Positions 62,832-64,000 of a stretch of DNA of 64,000 bases are shown here, one piece after another (positions within the stretch are counted from its first letter, which is position 1; each line of letters starts with the position of its first letter). The position numbers were made by a program, and so were the translations under genes. The stretch is taken from assembly GCF_002982075.1 (NCBI RefSeq), contig NZ_PUEJ01000006.1, positions 62,001 to 126,000 on the forward strand, given 5' to 3'. This stretch comes from Labrys okinawensis (GTDB taxonomy: Bacteria > Pseudomonadota > Alphaproteobacteria > Rhizobiales > Labraceae). The notes beneath the pieces are model-generated. The model saw only the letters and a program-made list of their open reading frames with translations. It searched no databases and was not told the origin of the DNA.

Positions 62832-63758
62832 ATGCGGGTCGTCTTCATGGGCACGCCGGAGTTCGCCCGGCCGGTGCTGGCCGAGATCCTCAGCCAGGGC
62901 CACGAGGTCGTCGCCGCCTACACCCGCCCGCCGGCGCCTGCCGGCCGCGGCATGGCCCTGGTGCCCTCGCCCATACACAAGCTTGCCGAAAGCTTCGGCA
63001 TTCCCGTCTTCACGCCCAAGAGCTTCCGCGACGAGGAAACCATCGCCACCTTCGCCGGCCTCGGCGCCGATGTCGCGGTGGTGGTCGCCTATGGCCTGAT
63101 CCTGCCCAAGGCCGTCCTGGAGGCGCCGGCGGAAGGCTGCCTCAACCTGCATGCCTCGCTGCTGCCGCGCTGGCGTGGCGCCGCCCCGATCCAGCGCGCC
63201 ATCATGGCCGGCGACAGCAAGACGGGCGTGATGGTGATGCGCATGGAGGAAGGCCTCGATACCGGCCCGGTCGCGCTTGCCGACACCGTCGAGATCGAGC
63301 CGGACATGACGGCCGGCGAATTGCATGACCGCCTGTCCCTCCTCGGCGCCGACCTGATGGCGCGGGCGCTCGGCGCCCTCTCGCGCGGCACGCTCACTTT
63401 CACGGCCCAGAGCGAAGAGGGCGTGACCTATGCCCGCAAGATCGACAAGGCCGAAGCCCGTATCGACTGGTCGCGCCCGGCCGAAGAGGTCCACAACCAG
63501 ATCCGCGGCCTTTCTCCCTTCCCCGGCGCCTGGTTCGAGGCCGATTGGGGCCAAGGCCCGCAGCGGGTGAAGGCGTTGCACGCCCAGCGCGCCGACGGCT
63601 ATGGCGTGCCCGGGATGCTGCTCGACGATGAATTGACGGTCGCCTGCGGCAGTGGCGCCATCCGCCTCGTGCAGGTGCAGCGCGCCGGCAAGACCCCGAT
63701 GGGCGCCGCCGAATTCCTCAAGGGCGCACCGCTGGTACACGGTGCCCGACTGGATTGA
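62832..63758 (+). CDS. fmt: Methionyl-tRNA formyltransferase
   Basis: A 308-residue enzyme that formylates initiator Met-tRNA with 10-formyl-[23 protein letters not shown] opens the formyltransferase domain; [20 protein letters not shown] has the catalytic Asn/His region, and [20 protein letters not shown] opens the C-terminal tRNA-binding domain. It is coupled to def upstream and followed by truA. Confidence 0.96.
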   Translation: MRVVFMGTPEFARPVLAEILSQGHEVVAAYTRPPAPAGRGMALVPSPIHKLAESFGIPVFTPKSFRDEETIATFAGLGADVAVVVAYGLILPKAVLEAPAEGCLNLHASLLPRWRGAAPIQRAIMAGDSKTGVMVMRMEEGLDTGPVALADTVEIEPDMTAGELHDRLSLLGADLMARALGALSRGTLTFTAQSEEGVTYARKIDKAEARIDWSRPAEEVHNQIRGLSPFPGAWFEADWGQGPQRVKALHAQRADGYGVPGMLLDDELTVACGSGAIRLVQVQRAGKTPMGAAEFLKGAPLVHGARLD

Positions 63759-63850
63759 GATCCGGCGCCAAGCCAGCCGTTCTGTGGCGGTGTGCGTGAC
63801 TCTCGCGCCCTGATGGCGTAGAGGCCTGACTTCAGCAACGAAATATCCGA

Positions 63851-64000
63851 ATGCCGCGTTACAAGCTCCTGATCGAATATGACGGCACGCCCTATGTCGG
63901 CTGGCAGGCCCAGGCCAATGGCCGCTCGGCGCAGCAGGCGATCGAAGAGGCGATCCTGGCCTTCACCGGCCAGACCCTGCGCATCCAGGGCGCCGGGCGC
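63851..64000 (+). CDS. truA: tRNA pseudouridine synthase A, N-terminal fragment
   Basis: The first 50 residues are in the window: [20 protein letters not shown] followed by [20 protein letters not shown]. The YDG-x-x-Y-x-GWQ block is the TruA start. The catalytic Asp lies beyond the right edge. It follows fmt by 92 bases, the order def-fmt-truA being common in alphaproteobacteria. Confidence 0.94.
   Translation, partial: MPRYKLLIEYDGTPYVGWQAQANGRSAQQAIEEAILAFTGQTLRIQGAGR

Overview
The window is GC-rich chromosomal DNA from an alphaproteobacterium, most likely a member of the Hyphomicrobiales (Rhizobiales). Evidence: an hsp20-DUF1150 pair behind an RpoH-type promoter and a ROSE-like RNA thermometer, DUF2244, a trpF-trpB-trpA run, aerobic-style cobalamin genes, and several families of palindromic intergenic repeats. 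I see no integrase, transposase, phage gene, CRISPR array or rRNA. One tRNA-Leu(CAG) is present.

Layout. 1-1177: start of a LysR regulator and a transglutaminase-like protein. 1372-16508: a lipid/glycolipid locus. A serine-palmitoyltransferase-like enzyme and an MFS protein face a tightly coupled minus-strand set: GNAT-fold putative ceramide synthase, acyl carrier protein, ketosynthase, two hot-dog (MaoC-type) proteins, SDR reductase, ceramide-glucosyltransferase-like GT21 and two GT2 enzymes. It is followed by a two-gene ABC exporter, a double-methyltransferase protein and a fatty-acid-hydroxylase-like membrane protein. Together they read as a candidate pathway for making, hydroxylating, glycosylating and exporting a sphingolipid-like molecule; this is the strongest candidate for an undescribed system. 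16636-22826: an iron/heme uptake locus (TonB receptor, HemS-like protein, exporter-fold ABC protein, divergent DUF2218-siderophore-interacting flavoreductase). 22861-26429: GntR regulator, glutamine-synthetase-like enzyme and a polyamine-type binding protein.

26576-38612: housekeeping and small accessory genes (lactonase, VanX-like peptidase, trpFBA, NUDIX, tRNA-Leu, Tat-type hydrolase, SDR/TetR pair with twin operators, DUF2459, DUF937). 38773-43131: heat-shock operon with thermosensor, cobB with an in-frame minisatellite, DUF924, hrcA. 43330-52554: GlxA-type regulator, MogA-type protein, and the transglutaminase / circularly permuted ATP-grasp / alpha-E / DUF2126 group, a widespread but poorly understood putative peptide-ligase system, with a DUF559 gene bracketed by repeats.

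52777-54684: an accessory island: a secreted protein, a toxin-antitoxin pair flanked by about 80-bp direct repeats, and an AT-richer orphan. 54805-64000: core genes cbiD, gpmA, lldD, ada-like, DUF2244, nth, an SHS-type MFS transporter, def, fmt and the start of truA.
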